Source: Rhynchonema sp. JSB1_4 (taxonomy: Eukaryota; Nematoda; Chromadorea; Monhysterida; Xyalidae). Taken from it: DNA of 56,438 nt. Position numbers and translations under genes: made by a program. How positions within the stretch are numbered: the first letter of the stretch is position 1; every line of letters starts with the position of its first letter. Below are positions 13,401 through 24,090 of this stretch, piece after piece. The stretch lies in contig JASAMV010003345.1 in assembly GCA_030248065.1 (NCBI GenBank), positions 1 to 56,438 of the forward strand, read 5' to 3'. A model generated the notes under the pieces. That model was not told where the DNA came from. It saw only the letters and a program-made list of their open reading frames with translations, and searched no databases.

Positions 13401-16400
13401 ACAAGTCGTGGCACGGTAACAATGCGGTTTGCTGGCATCAGGATCGGAGTTGTTAACCGCTTAATACGTACAGTATTTACCTCTCCGCAATCCTTAGTCA
13501 TGATCAGTCAAGGGTTAATTCTCATCACCTGGTTTTCTGAAATCATCTTGCTGGACCAGTTTGAATACATCAACGATGCTAGATTCAAAGGAAAACAACC
13601 TGTTTAAGTTAGAGACTAACGGTGATGGAATACTCTCGGAATATTTGAGATCACGATCGAACCCATATCTCATATAACACATGTACATAAATGTTAAACA
13701 TCACCTGTCTCTCCATAGGCTTCGTGCGGCGGCACGGTGAGTTTACGTTTCTCACCAACGCACATGCCACGTAGGCCTTGGTCAACGCCTGAAAATAGCG
13801 CGTGAAACATTATGGTAGGTAGCAAAATTGGTGATCGGATCCGATGTGCTTTGCTCGCGTGAGTTTTTTATTCAGGATATTGGGCGTATTAGAATCACAT
13901 GTTCCACTCTTGTGGATCAGCGTAAAAGTTGTTCAACGTGAGGTCTAAAATCACTTTTACGCTGGTCGAATTTGGTGGATCAGTAAGGGCGAACTTAAGT
14001 TAAATCCGGAATCCGGAACCCGGAAATAATTTGTATGCAAAAATACAAAACATTTCTGGGTTCCGGAAATACTTCCGGAAAACGCAAGAATTTACATGCA
14101 AAAATAATGCGTTTTCCGGAAATAATTCCGGATTCCGATTTCCGGATTCAACCTAAGCTCGCCCTACATCCGATTAAAAAATTTAACTTGAATGGTATTG
14201 TATGTAAGTCAGATTCAATAAATCCGATCACCATGTTTGACATGCGATCGACTTTCCCTATAGTGAACCCTCTTTTTGGTCACCGAATTTTTGGTTCCCA
14301 ATCTGCCGCTGATCTACTGATTACTGCTCTGTGCAACGAATATTCATACATACACATAGCGAACAAAAATGTTGGACCCGATCGATTCCCAACAGAGAGT
14401 TCAAAACACATAGGGTGATATTTTCGAAACGGTGTGAAGGTCAGTTGGGTGTAAAGGTCGGTGAAAAGCTTGGTCGACAGCTCAGTGTGATAGACCTCGG
14501 TGTAAACATGAAATATTCCACGTTAATAACAGGCAATGTTTCACGTTTACACCGAGCTACGCCGACCGAGCTTTCTACCGAACTTTACACCGACCTTTAC
14601 GCCCAACTGACCTTTACACCGTTTCGAAAATTCCACCCATAGACACGCTAAGACATTAGAGGGTCTCCGCCGCACGCGACCAAAACCAAATGTCATTGAA
14701 ACTTGGCACGGTAACTGGGCTTGGTCCAAAACACTCACGGCCAAGAGTTTTTCCCACATCAGCTCCCTGAGCCGGGAGGGCTGAAAGGTAAAAAATTTTG
14801 ATCCGACCTCCGCCCCTTGAATACCGATCTGTTTTGTACGTTTCTTGTGTGCCGTTTGGTCACAAATGTTTTGTAAAGGCCTTGGCTCCAATTTAGGACC
14901 ATATTCATTTTTTGGCACTACCACAGCTTTGTATTACACACCATATTCATTTTTGTTTTGGCAAAATAGCGCAAAGTGTGGTATTACCAAAAAAATGAAT
15001 ATGGTCCGAAATTGGAGCCAAGGTGTTCTGATTTCAAGGGGCGGAGGTCGGGTCAAAATTTTTACCTTTCAGCCCGATGTGGGAAAAAAATTTCTTGGCC
15101 GTGAGTGTTTTGGACCAAGCCCAGTTACCGTGCCAAGTTTCAATGAGATTGTTTTTGGTCGCATATGGCAGAGACCCTTTAAAAGAAACAGTTTGGCACC
15201 TTCAATGACTTGTTCAGCCCCGATAATCGCTTGAAAGACGCCCGAATCGAATTCGGTCCCGTCTGTTAGCCGGCCGATGTAGTTCCACGTAATTTTGTCA
15301 CCTGAGAATGGCAATGATATATGGTCCTTATTGTGGACACTTTGTGGCCGTTGTCGGCGAAGCGGAGTGGCCGGGCGATTGGACAATGTATGTTTGTTGT
15401 TCCGTTGTTGTTCCGCTCTTGTTTTTGTTCCAATGGCTTAGGCTTTGTCTGATTTATGCTTTAGGCATACACTTAGGCTTAGTTTTGTGTTTTTGCTTAT
15501 GCGTTGGCCTTGGTTTGTTGGCCTATTCGTTTTTAAGTTCTGCTCTTTTAGATTCAGCCCCTTTTCACTTGCTCAAAGTGGTCTTGCTCAAGCCGAGCTC
15601 AAGCTTAATGGCCCCCCCCCCCCCCCGAGAAGTAACCGCTAATTGTGTGTACCAGATTTGTAATACTGTATTTGTCCACGGGCATTTAATCATCACAAAC
15701 ATGCGTCCAATGCCAGCGGAATGAATTTGTGGAGTTTCTTCGACACTTTGGTTCGACACTCGATTTCGGTTACATTTTTTTCACAAAGTGATTTTGGTTG
15801 TTATCAATAATATGGAATACAAGAAGCCATGCCTGGTTGTTTTTCAAAAATTTTATCGATTTGTAGGGGAGCGTACCTATTTAAATGTGCCAAGTTAAAT
15901 GGTGGCCATGTGTTGACAACTTCGACACAAAACCCATTGCTGACGTACGACCCAACGCAGTCCTCACATACTTGCCGTGTTGTGGGGTATCTGCACCTGT
16001 GGGGGGCATTCTGACGATGTTGTATACAAACAGGGTTCTCTTGATGGCGCACAGCGCGCAAAAGCGGAGATTGTGCCTTTTTGCTGTGTTTTGTGTGACC
16101 TTGGTGTGGGCTTGCCTGTTCCATTAATCTGCCTGTTCCTGTTTGCTCACAAATGCTGGTGTTCGTAAATATTTCTTGCTTGTGATGTGAGCCAAGTGCA
16201 GGGTTGGATTAAAATATTTTTTTTCGAACTTTCTTTTAACTTTTTTGAATTTAAAATTTTTTTTTAAGATTTACTTTTTTTATTCCGGACCACAAAAATT
16301 TCGGTTCTCAATGTGAAAAATTGTCGAAATTTTTTGTAAGTATATTTGATTGTATTGGAGAATATATAGGAATAGTTGACACTGACCAGTTGTGTTCACA

Positions 16401-19400
16401 AGGGCAGTAGCGCGGTGATATTTTTTACGATGAGAGCCAGATAACGTGACAATTTGCGTTGGGGATAGTCTGTATGCAGATTGCAGTATGAAAAGTGAAG
16501 GCGTGTCACGGGAAAGGTAATTAATTGGCTCATTTTTCTGGCAAAGTTACATGAAAACAGCTGCATAACCCGCGCTTTTGGAACGATAATTTTAGATTTC
16601 AAGCAGATTTGACTTGTGGAATAACTGAATGCGCACATAATGACGGCTGTTTAGGTAGTTTAGTAGAGCCACGGACTGTCTGACGTCGTAATGGCATTGT
16701 ACCGATGCGAAATACAAGCGCCACAGGCGATTTTTTTAGAAAAACAAGCAGAAGCATGCATAAAAACATGCATTTCACAACACAAAAGAGGAAAATAATA
16801 AAAAAAGTTGTGAAATAATAAAAAAGTGAACTTACTATTCTAATTTTTAAAAACCGAAAAAGTGGCGAACTTTAAAAAAAAATTTTTTTTTTAAATTTTT
16901 ACTTTTTTTTGAATCCAACCCTGGCCAAGTGTTTGTCTAGCTATAGCGTATTTTGCACACAGCGCGTTTCAAAAATCATTCCCGCACGTGAAGGACAATG
17001 CGCTTGAAAATCGTGTAAATGGACCTCAGTTCCACTGAAAGTTGGGAACCAGGGCGGTTCTCGGCACGAATAACGACGGATATGGATATATCGTTATGAT
17101 CCGTGCATTCTGTGTCCAGGAAATGGGGCCCCGATCAAATTTGGGTTAATAAAAGCGTCCAAGGATTCGGCTGAATACTGGTTGACATGGGTTTCCGAAA
17201 ATGGGCAATTCGAAAATGTGCACACGCTTTCGGTCCGAATATTTGGTCCAAGAAGTGTTGTACGGTCTAATGCGGGTCCAAGAATAAATGTTCTTAGATT
17301 TGATTAAAGTTAGGCGTTCGCGGTCATCGCACGTTCTGAATATTGAGCTGTTTTGCCCAGTCAGGGTTGGGCAAAAAAAAGACGGCGTTTTTTCTTAAAA
17401 AAACGACGTTTTTTTTAAAAAGAACGCCTGGGTCGTTTTTCGTTTTTTTTAAATCCTGAATTTCCTTGATTTTCCCTGATTTTTCAGGGAAAGTACCCTG
17501 ATTATCAAGGAAAATCAATTTTTTGTCCCATTTTTTTCAAAAAATTTTCGACCAATTTTTACTTTGTCGAAATACGTCGATATACGGAGTTTGACTTTCA
17601 GTGATGACCCCGGCCAAAGTTGGTCCCATGATGCGGGTCTGATATGGGATCTTAGCAACTCGCTAGAAAAGGGTTGAAACCCGTTTATTCGGCCTCAGAA
17701 CACATATAATTACTTCATTTAACCACGTTTTCTTCCCAACATGAGCGTTTTCCAATTTTTTGGGGGGCATATTTTGGTAATCTGGGCGTTTTAAAAAAAC
17801 GTTTTCTTAAAAAAAACGTTTAAAAAAACAATTTTAAAAAAAACGTTTTTTGCCCAACCCTGTGCCCAGTTGCCTGGAACTGGGTCGGAACAACGTTTGG
17901 GCTTAAAGATCACCGCTTGTGTGGAATCCTTTGCATTTGGTCCCAATAATAGCTAGGACCCAGTTCATAGCTTTCGATCCAAAAAATTAAAGCCAGCCCG
18001 AAAACCCACAACACTCAATTTCCATTAAATCCAAGTACGTGCTATCCTTGGACCCAAATTTGAGTGGACATTTTTTCGGAACAAAATGCTCGGACCAGAA
18101 AGTCAGCCCAAATTCGCATTCTCTGTCTTCATCATGAATATCAGCTCATAAACCCATGTTAACCACGTTTCAGCCGAATCCAAGAAAGTTTTGCTTTTGG
18201 ACCCAAAATTTGACCGGATCCCGTTTCTCGGAGACAGAGTGATCAGATCAAAAGGTTATGCCTACAGTATATCCGAATTCACGTGTTTGAAAACGCGAGT
18301 TTCCCCACTTTCAGATGCAATGAAGTCCATTTACATGCAGTTCCTGAATATTATCCTTACCTAGGGAGTGACTTTTGAAACGCCCTGCACATATCAATAC
18401 ATTATTTGACGCAACAGGCACTGGTCTGTCCAGGATTTGCGCGCGTGAGTCGCAAACTGCAAATCATGTTATATGTACTACGTACCGTGTTGCTTCTTTG
18501 CAGTTTCAAGAGTGTCCATTATTTTTGTTTCAGTCAACTACCAAAATGAATCCCTCCACACACAAGTGCCCGGTTTGTTGTGCGACCTTTACGGCCAAAG
18601 AATCCCTAACGCGGCACCAAACAGTCATTCACACGCACACCGACAACCGACCTTTCGAATGTGCCACGTGTGCGGCCTGTTTCAAAACCAAAGCCGAGGC
18701 ACAAAGTCATAATCGGTGTATACACACACGAGAACGTCCGTTCACGTGCGTTCAGTGCACAAAATCGTCAAAACAACCGGCGTATTGAAACTACATTCGC
18801 TGACTCATTCCACCCAACGGCCACACAAATGTACTGAATGCGACAAGGCGTTCACTCAATCTGGCAAATTGCGAGAACATCTCAGGACACATCCGAACAT
18901 CTGCAGGTATTGTACAGTACGTATATCATATTTCAAGAGTGAAACCAAGTACCATTTTTGATATTTGCTATTTTCAAATCTCAAGACAGAAACAAATCCC
19001 GAATAATTTGGCGCAGGGCTGGGCAAAATTTTTTTTTAAATGAAAGATATTTGAAAAAATTATTTGAAGGAAAGTTTTTTTTAAATTTTTCGGGCGAACA
19101 AAATGTTCAAAAACGTCCAAAAAATGGCCTTTTTGGGGTTCATTTTTTGTCCTTTTTTCTCAAGGGTCGAAAAAGTTTCTACACGAAATCACCTTTGGGT
19201 CATGTATTTGGTACCTAAGATGCCCCAAATGATGTTATTATACATTCCCGTGATGCATGAGACACAGTATGCATGTACCTACAGTATGTACATGGTACTT
19301 CGATGTCATACCCCATCGGGTCGGTCATATACGACTGATTCAGCTACCCGACAAGTATTTCCGCAGCTTATATTCTCAATTCTGTGTGGTTTATGAGTGA

Positions 19401-21046
19401 ATCTTGCTTATTCGGCCACAAACTGTTGTGCGTCTGATACCACAGAGCAGCAATCATCGGTCCATATCAAGCACAGACTGTTGGATCGCACCGAGATGAC
19501 GTAAACACCCTTCATAAGTGCAAATCAAGTCACAAAAGTGACTTGTCAATTACAGTTGCATTTTTTCGCGTTTTTGCGCGTTTTTTGGGCAAATTTGGTA
19601 AAATTTCCCCGAATCTGAGACTTTTTAAAAAAACTTGTTCGAAAATTTTTTTCCAACCCTGATTTGGCATTCTCCGGTAAGCCTAAAAACCAAGTTTAGC
19701 TGTGAAATGAAGAGTTTAAAAAAGCCTAAGGCATCTCCCTCCATTCCAGACGGTAATCTTATACCTGAGCAGCACATTATGGCGATAACGCGATTCGGCA
19801 ATATTCGGCACTGGAAATAATGCAAACACCACCAGATTAATGATGTGTGGTTGCAGATATTCGACTATCGATGCTCGACCATATAAATGCGCAACGTGCG
19901 GCGCGAGCTTCAGCCTGAACGCTAACCTACGGCGCCACATCCGAGAAGTGCACACTCAGCTGCGACCATTCGAGTGCGCCGTGTGTGGGGTGTGTTGCAA
20001 AAGCAGGGCCGCAGTGTCATTACATCATTACTCACGGCACACTCACAGAATGGCATTGTACGAATGTGCCACTTGTGCAAAATCATTCCCAACCAAACAA
20101 CAACTGAAACACCACTCACATGTTCATTCTACCCAACGTCCATACAAATGCACCAAGTGTGCGGCATCGTTTGTTTGGGAAGGTGCGTTACGGAGCCACA
20201 TGACCAGCACTCATTCAACGACCAAATCGGGCTACAAATGTGACCGATGCTTTCGTTGTTTCGACACGCAACTCAAACTGACCTACCACACGCGACATCA
20301 TCACATAACTGTGCGCAAATACGCGTGTATTGTGTGCTTGAAGCGTTTCAAAACAACAGCCGAACTGCGTTCTCACACTCTCAGTCACAGCGAACAGCGA
20401 CCATTCAAATGTTCGCAATGTGACGCTCAGTTCAAAACAATCAGCAAGCTGCGCAGACATCAACACATTCACAGCGGATTCAAGCCGTTCAAATGTATTC
20501 AATGTGAATACAGTACCAGTGAAGGGTCACACTTGCGTCGGCACTTGAAGAACATGCACTCGCTATCCTGACCGGCACTTTTTGATAATGGTTTTTTTGA
20601 TAAACTGTCAAGTCTGACCCAAATTATAAATTGTTTACATACATGCATCTAATCCGTTTTCCTTTATTCGTTATCAAGAAACTTAACCCCCCTTTATTTG
20701 TATGCGATTCTACAATTTACATGCTGTTCATAGACGCTTTGTCCTGACCTCTTTTTCAACCCTGAAAGTTTAAAAAATGATAATAAATGGGATAAAACTC
20801 AAAGAAGTGTTTGCCTGACCGATAATTCGTGCAAGTGAGGCCAAACGCACCTGGTTTGACTCTGAGGCTATCCTCCACGCAGTCTGAGTTGACTTGCACC
20901 ACTTCAACGAGTGTCGTGGCCAACACCTTGGGGGCGCGAGGAGGTGGGGGTTTGGTGGCAGCAGTTTCTGGCTCTTGAGAAGCAATTATGTGGCACAAAG
21001 ATGCAGCGATTGAGATCAAAACCGTAAATTTAACCACAGAAGGCAT
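10453..21046 (-). CDS. Secreted/ER peptidyl-prolyl isomerase with two FKBP domains (complete, 7 exons)
   Basis: Exons, in transcript order, are 21046-20851, 15301-15200, 13788-13705, 12829-12711, 12077-11945, 10702-10619 and 10538-10453. All junctions are GT-AG, all phases agree, and they sum to 804 nt (267 residues). Exon 1 encodes a signal peptide (MPSVVKFTVLISIAASLCHI) and a Pro-rich linker. Exons 1-4 form FKBP domain 1 (GDKITWNYIGRLTDGTEFDSG, then MCVGEKRKLTVPPHEAYG, then VPPHATIIFDVEL). Exons 5-7 form domain 2 (GDTITWEYRGTLTDGTVFDSG, MCVGDKRKLKIPYHQAYGERG, IPPYAALVFETELLEL). Both domains are split at equivalent places, which indicates tandem duplication. The protein ends HRPNNEL, resembling an ER-retrieval tetrapeptide. 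Length and layout resemble the two-domain ER FKBPs known in nematodes. Such proteins catalyse prolyl cis-trans isomerisation during secretory protein folding, collagen included. The exact donor of exon 4 is the least certain boundary. Confidence 0.92.
12325..12570. repeat. Inverted repeat in FKBP gene intron
   Basis: The arms at about 12335-12385 and 12523-12570 share AAATTTCCAAATTCGCTGCC and its complement, plus GTTAATGTCA / TGACATTAAC. It lies between FKBP exons 4 and 5 and carries no coding signal. No target duplication was recognised. Confidence 0.6.
12943..13313. mobile_element. hAT-type MITE with GGCCGG-rich ends
   Basis: The terminal inverted repeats start CAGAGGTGGGAATCGGGCC and are followed by GGGCCGGGCC runs. 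The element is flanked by a perfect 8-bp duplication ACACTTGG (12935-12942 and 13314-13321), the hAT signature. It is non-coding and lies in the FKBP gene between exons 3 and 4. A relative with GATCGGAAACGGGCC ends lies at 35930-37207. Confidence 0.88.
13985..14163. mobile_element. CCGGAA-rich palindromic MITE
   Basis: The ends AGGGCGAACTTAAGTTAAAT and its diverged complement bound an interior of repeated TTCCGGAA/ATTCCGG words. The flanking dinucleotide appears to be TA. About 180 bp, with no coding capacity. Confidence 0.55.
14413..14638. mobile_element. Palindromic MITE, GGGTGATATTTTCGAAAC family, copy 1
   Basis: The whole 226-bp element is an imperfect palindrome whose arms are GTGTAAAGGTCGGTG-type repeats. 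It is flanked by ATA on both sides (14410-14412 and 14639-14641). Copy 2 at 30918-31142 is flanked by ATT. A 3-bp duplication with GGG termini resembles PIF/Harbinger elements, but the target is not the usual TWA. Confidence 0.75.
14660..15178. mobile_element. Long inverted-repeat TTAA element (Kolobok-like), copy B
   Basis: Two arms of about 230 bp (14660-14900 and 14950-15178) are reverse complements. The ends are AGGGTCTC...GAGACCCT, flanked by TTAG (14656-14659) and TTAA (15179-15182). The right end lies 21 bp from FKBP exon 2, inside the region that would hold that exon's splice donor context on the minus strand. Confidence 0.72.
15400..15600. repeat. One-armed copy of the TTAGGC-core foldback
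   Basis: It shares TTGTTCCAATGGC, a TTAGGC-like core and the TTTTCACTTGCTCAAAGTGG tail with the foldback at 7657-7945. It ends next to a C-homopolymer at 15611-15626. It lies in FKBP gene intron 1. Confidence 0.65.
16199..16923. mobile_element. hAT-type MITE, CAGGGTTGGATT family, copy 1
   Basis: The ends are CAGGGTTGGATT and AATCCAACCCTG. A perfect 8-bp target duplication GCCAAGTG lies at 16191-16198 and 16924-16931. The subterminal parts are A/T homopolymer-rich. The interior of 725 bp matches 32206-32965 in reverse orientation. No transposase reading frame is present. Confidence 0.9.
16960..18385. repeat. Large diverged inverted repeat split by a younger MITE
   Basis: The arms at about 16960-17320 and 18000-18385 are imperfect reverse complements. 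Both ends carry GCGTTTCAAAA, followed by GTAAATGGAC and GGATTCGGCTGAA blocks. The hAT MITE at 17362-17862 sits in the middle. No clean target duplication was seen, so the superfamily is unassigned. Confidence 0.6.
17362..17862. mobile_element. hAT-type MITE, CAGGGTTGGGCAAAAAA family, copy 1
   Basis: 501 bp, with CAGGGTTGGGCAAAAAA and TTTTTTGCCCAACCCTG ends. A perfect 8-bp duplication TGCCCAGT lies at 17354-17361 and 17863-17870. The interior contains a palindromic TTTCCCTGATTTTTCAGGGA. Three more copies are at 30012-30492, 36487-36975 and 42941-43438. Confidence 0.93.
18546..20571 (+). CDS. C2H2 zinc-finger protein (12 fingers, 2 coding exons, frameshift in finger 3), nested in FKBP gene intron 1
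   Basis: Exon 1 (18546-18906) encodes fingers 1-4 and exon 2 (19857-20571) fingers 5-12, joined at a GT-AG intron in matching phase. Fingers follow C-x2-C-x12-H-x3-5-H with TGEKP-like linkers (for example YKCATCGASFSLNANLRRH and FKCSQCDAQFKTISKLRRH). The ATG at 18546 directly precedes finger 1, and a likely acceptor (TTTGTTTCAG) lies just upstream, suggesting a 5' UTR intron. In finger 3 the frame breaks between its second Cys (about 18756) and 18786, where the first frame meets a stop; the next frame continues with the helix and finger 4. This could be a one-base deletion making a pseudogene, a strain-specific allele or an assembly error. The role is probably sequence-specific DNA binding in the nucleus; the target is unknown. 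It lies opposite to, and entirely within, intron 1 of the FKBP gene. Confidence 0.82.
19014..19661. mobile_element. Older hAT-type MITE in the zinc-finger gene intron
   Basis: The ends are CAGGGCTGGGCAAAATTTT and a TTCCAACCCTG terminus. The 8-bp duplication ATTTGGCG/ATTTGGCA (19006-19013 and 19662-19669) has one mismatch, consistent with age. It makes up most of the 950-bp intron. Confidence 0.78.
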
Positions 21047-24000
21047 GTTGCTTGATTATTTCTGATTGCACGGGTACAAGGCGGCGTCCCAGCGCCCCAA
21101 ACACCCAGTGTTATTTGATTGGGTGAAAGAGTATGATCTGAATAAAATCAATATGATTTTCGAAATAGTTTAAAAATGACAAGTTTAGTAACGGAAGGTC
21201 TGAAGATAATGCGAAATGTTCTGCAATGTCAGCATAATTGTGCAAGACTCATCAGATCCTGATGATAAAACTTGCATGCAGACAAATAAACATGAGCACT
21301 GTTTGAGAAATTTCCAGAAACGCTGCACAGGATAGGACACGCAAGCAACAAGGTAAAACATTGGCGCATTTCGCTTTTATTTCAGTCACAAAGATGCAAC
21401 GTGTACTAAACCCAAACAGATCAATGTTGATTTCAGAACTGCATATCCAACAAGTACAGACGTGCGCGCGGGCGCGAAGGTCAAGTTGTGTTGCACTATC
21501 TGTGTATTTTGGTATCTGTGGTGAGAAACCAAGGATTCAGTCTGCTAATGTTGTGAACCCAGAAAAATACACGCAGCGCCAGAGGCACAGGCAGGAAATA
21601 GCAAAAATATCCACACACGTTGTTTTGCAGAGCGAAAGCACGCAGTGTGAGTGAAGCAGAAGCGCGGAACGTTTGCACAGAGCTCAGTGATGACTCAAGC
21701 AGGCGCGCATTTATTTGGTGCTTCCCTCCAAAAAGCACCAGGAAAATTCTGTGCATCAGAAGCCTACTTTTCATCGATTCGCTTGTACTTGGGATGGCTT
21801 AGTGATGCTAAGGTTTTGTTGTACACAAAGATCATTTGTGTTATAGCCAGTGTGTCCTAGGTCTGGTCAAATCCCTCAATTAACCTTTGGCGAAATGGCG
21901 AAACTAAGCATAACTTGGTTTTGGATTAAATTTTGCTGTCCTAGGATATCCTGATTGTACTATTCATTGTTAATGGAGAATCAACGTAAATTTTTTATGC
22001 ACTTTTGGCCCAAGTTTGAAGACAAACACACTTTGCGACTCTGACAACGGCAAGGCAAAAACCAAATTTTGTTTTCTGCCATATTTTGCGATACCACTGG
22101 TCTAGTTCCGGAAAAGGGCAATCCTCCGCACACAATTGAAAGAGAACAAAAATTGAAATTAAGGCCTTTGCGTGCGGCAGATGCACGACTGCCGTCCGAC
22201 ATAGTAGTGGCAGGGGGCGGTTACCCCTCGCCAGACTTCCCTCGGAAAAAATCCGAGCGGTGTTGGGTGGCCCGGTGTCGGGCAGGGTTGTTCGGCCCGG
22301 TTTTTTTTGAAAAAAAAGCAAAAAAAAACGTTTTTTCCTTAGGCCCGAATGCTTTTCAAGTTATTTTTCAATGGGTACTTTTCGATTTTTTTATCGAAAA
22401 AATATCGGCACTTTATTCCAATTTTGCCCAAAAATTGTAATGTAAAACTGATGAGTTTTTCGATTTTAGTCGAAAACTGGCTCGAGCACAAAAATTTACC
22501 GGCACAAAATGGGCCAAAAAGCGTGTAAAACAAGTGTTTTCGACCGACTTGAACACTCTTCACGAACACCCTCGTCACTGAACAAATTTTGCACTGAAGT
22601 TGTTATATTTTAAATATATGAAAAAAAACGGTTTTTTTTCGAAAAAAATCGTTTTTTTTTTCACGAAAAATTAAAAAAACGGTAATTTATGACAATATAG
22701 GTCCTGGCTCGGCTCGAGTTAGCCAAAGTCGGCCCGGCCCGGCCCGGTCCGAATTTTTGGGCCAGCTTTTTACCCGATCTTTGTCATAATTTTTGCAATT
22801 GTAGTGAACCCATTTCTTTGGTTGAAAATTCATTGCTTTTAATGAAAAAGTTGTCAGATAGACAAGTGCTGATCACTTACTTGCCGAATCGGTCAGAAAT
22901 TTTTGTATTTTTGATAAAAAATCCAAATTTTTCTGTAAAAATAAGTCACTTCAGAAGATTCGGACAGCCGCCCAACCCGAACCTCCAAATCTCCGGCCCC
23001 GCCCGAATCAAAAGCCCAAAATCGCGGTCGGCCTGGCCCGGGCCAGCCCGGCCCGGCCGGCACCGCCCGAGCCGGCCCGATTGCGACCTCTGCTCCAAAT
23101 CATAAAAATCACAAGCAATTTTATGCATTTCAAACACAGTATGCATCAGTGTTTTTCGGCTCATTTCCCCACAAATCGCGGGCTCCACGCGCAAATGAAC
23201 ATTTTTTGTCTGTTTCGGCGAAAATATTAAAAAAGGTCTAATTTTGCACACTTTTTTTGGCCAGATTCTGTGCCACGGTATTTTGCTTTTGAGTGAACAA
23301 AATCACATCCCTCACGCCTCCGGTTCCAACCCCTCATCATGCTTACCTCGCACACATGGGCCTGCCACTATCCTGCCGTCGGAAATAGCAGCCGGGTTCT
23401 CACCTTGGTCATTTGGGTGGCGTTCAATTTGTGGGGTCAATTAATGGGGTTCTACTTTTAGTTTGCCCCATCCTAACGAAAAAGAAACCATTCTTAATAA
23501 TTCCCCTAAAATTGTTTGTTTTGAAGACTTTATGCAGCATCAATTATGCATAAAAAGCGGTATTCTGCACAAGGTTAAACGACGTTTGACACATCAACAA
23601 TACCGTGTTCCCTAAAATACAAGGGGCTCAATTTTTCACTCTGTCATTTTCAAAAAAAATCATTTTCTTTATCCGTCGAGAGCGTTCCAAATCCGGCGTC
23701 ATTTTCGAACTTTAGCGGGGCACAATTTAGGCGGGCTCTATTTTTTGGGAGCTCTATTTTAGCGAATACGGTATGTACAACTGCACCATGTCCCTGATCT
23801 ATAGTACTGTAAACGTTTGGGTGGGGTTCAACTAACGGGGTTCTATTTTAGACTTTGAGACATTTAGGTGGTGTTCATCTGATGGGGTCAATTAATGGGG
23901 TTCTATTTCCGACAATTGCGATGAACGAACAAACACTGCTTGTTTGTGGTCGCTCAGTTTGGATTTTCAGCATGCAAGACCAGCTTCACTGGATTGGGGT

Positions 24001-24090
24001 GACTGACGGGAGGCCCGCGCGCAAACACGCACAGTTGTTTGTTGCTGGCCGAAAAACAAGGATTGTCGAATTAAGAATGCACAATTGAAG
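21047..24090. other. Spacer between divergent FKBP and HPS5 genes
   Basis: No gene recognised. 22265-23095 holds GGCCCGG-rich blocks and A/T homopolymer runs like those of the GC-rich hAT MITEs. Its right end (CGACCTCTG at 23094) looks like such a terminus, but I could not pair it with a left end. 23603-23771 is a TA-flanked MITE. The FKBP and HPS5 starts face away from each other across this 3-kb stretch, so promoters for both must lie here; I cannot place them. Confidence 0.5.
23603..23771. mobile_element. TA-flanked MITE with GGGGCTC / GAGCTCTATTTTAG motif
   Basis: The ends are CCGTGTTCCCTAAAATA and TATTTTAGCGAATACGG, with TA on both sides (23601-23602 and 23772-23773). This is compatible with a Tc1/mariner-type non-autonomous element. 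Fragments with GGGGTTCTATTTTAG repeat at 23440-23460, 23825-23855 and 23890-23910. Confidence 0.7.
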
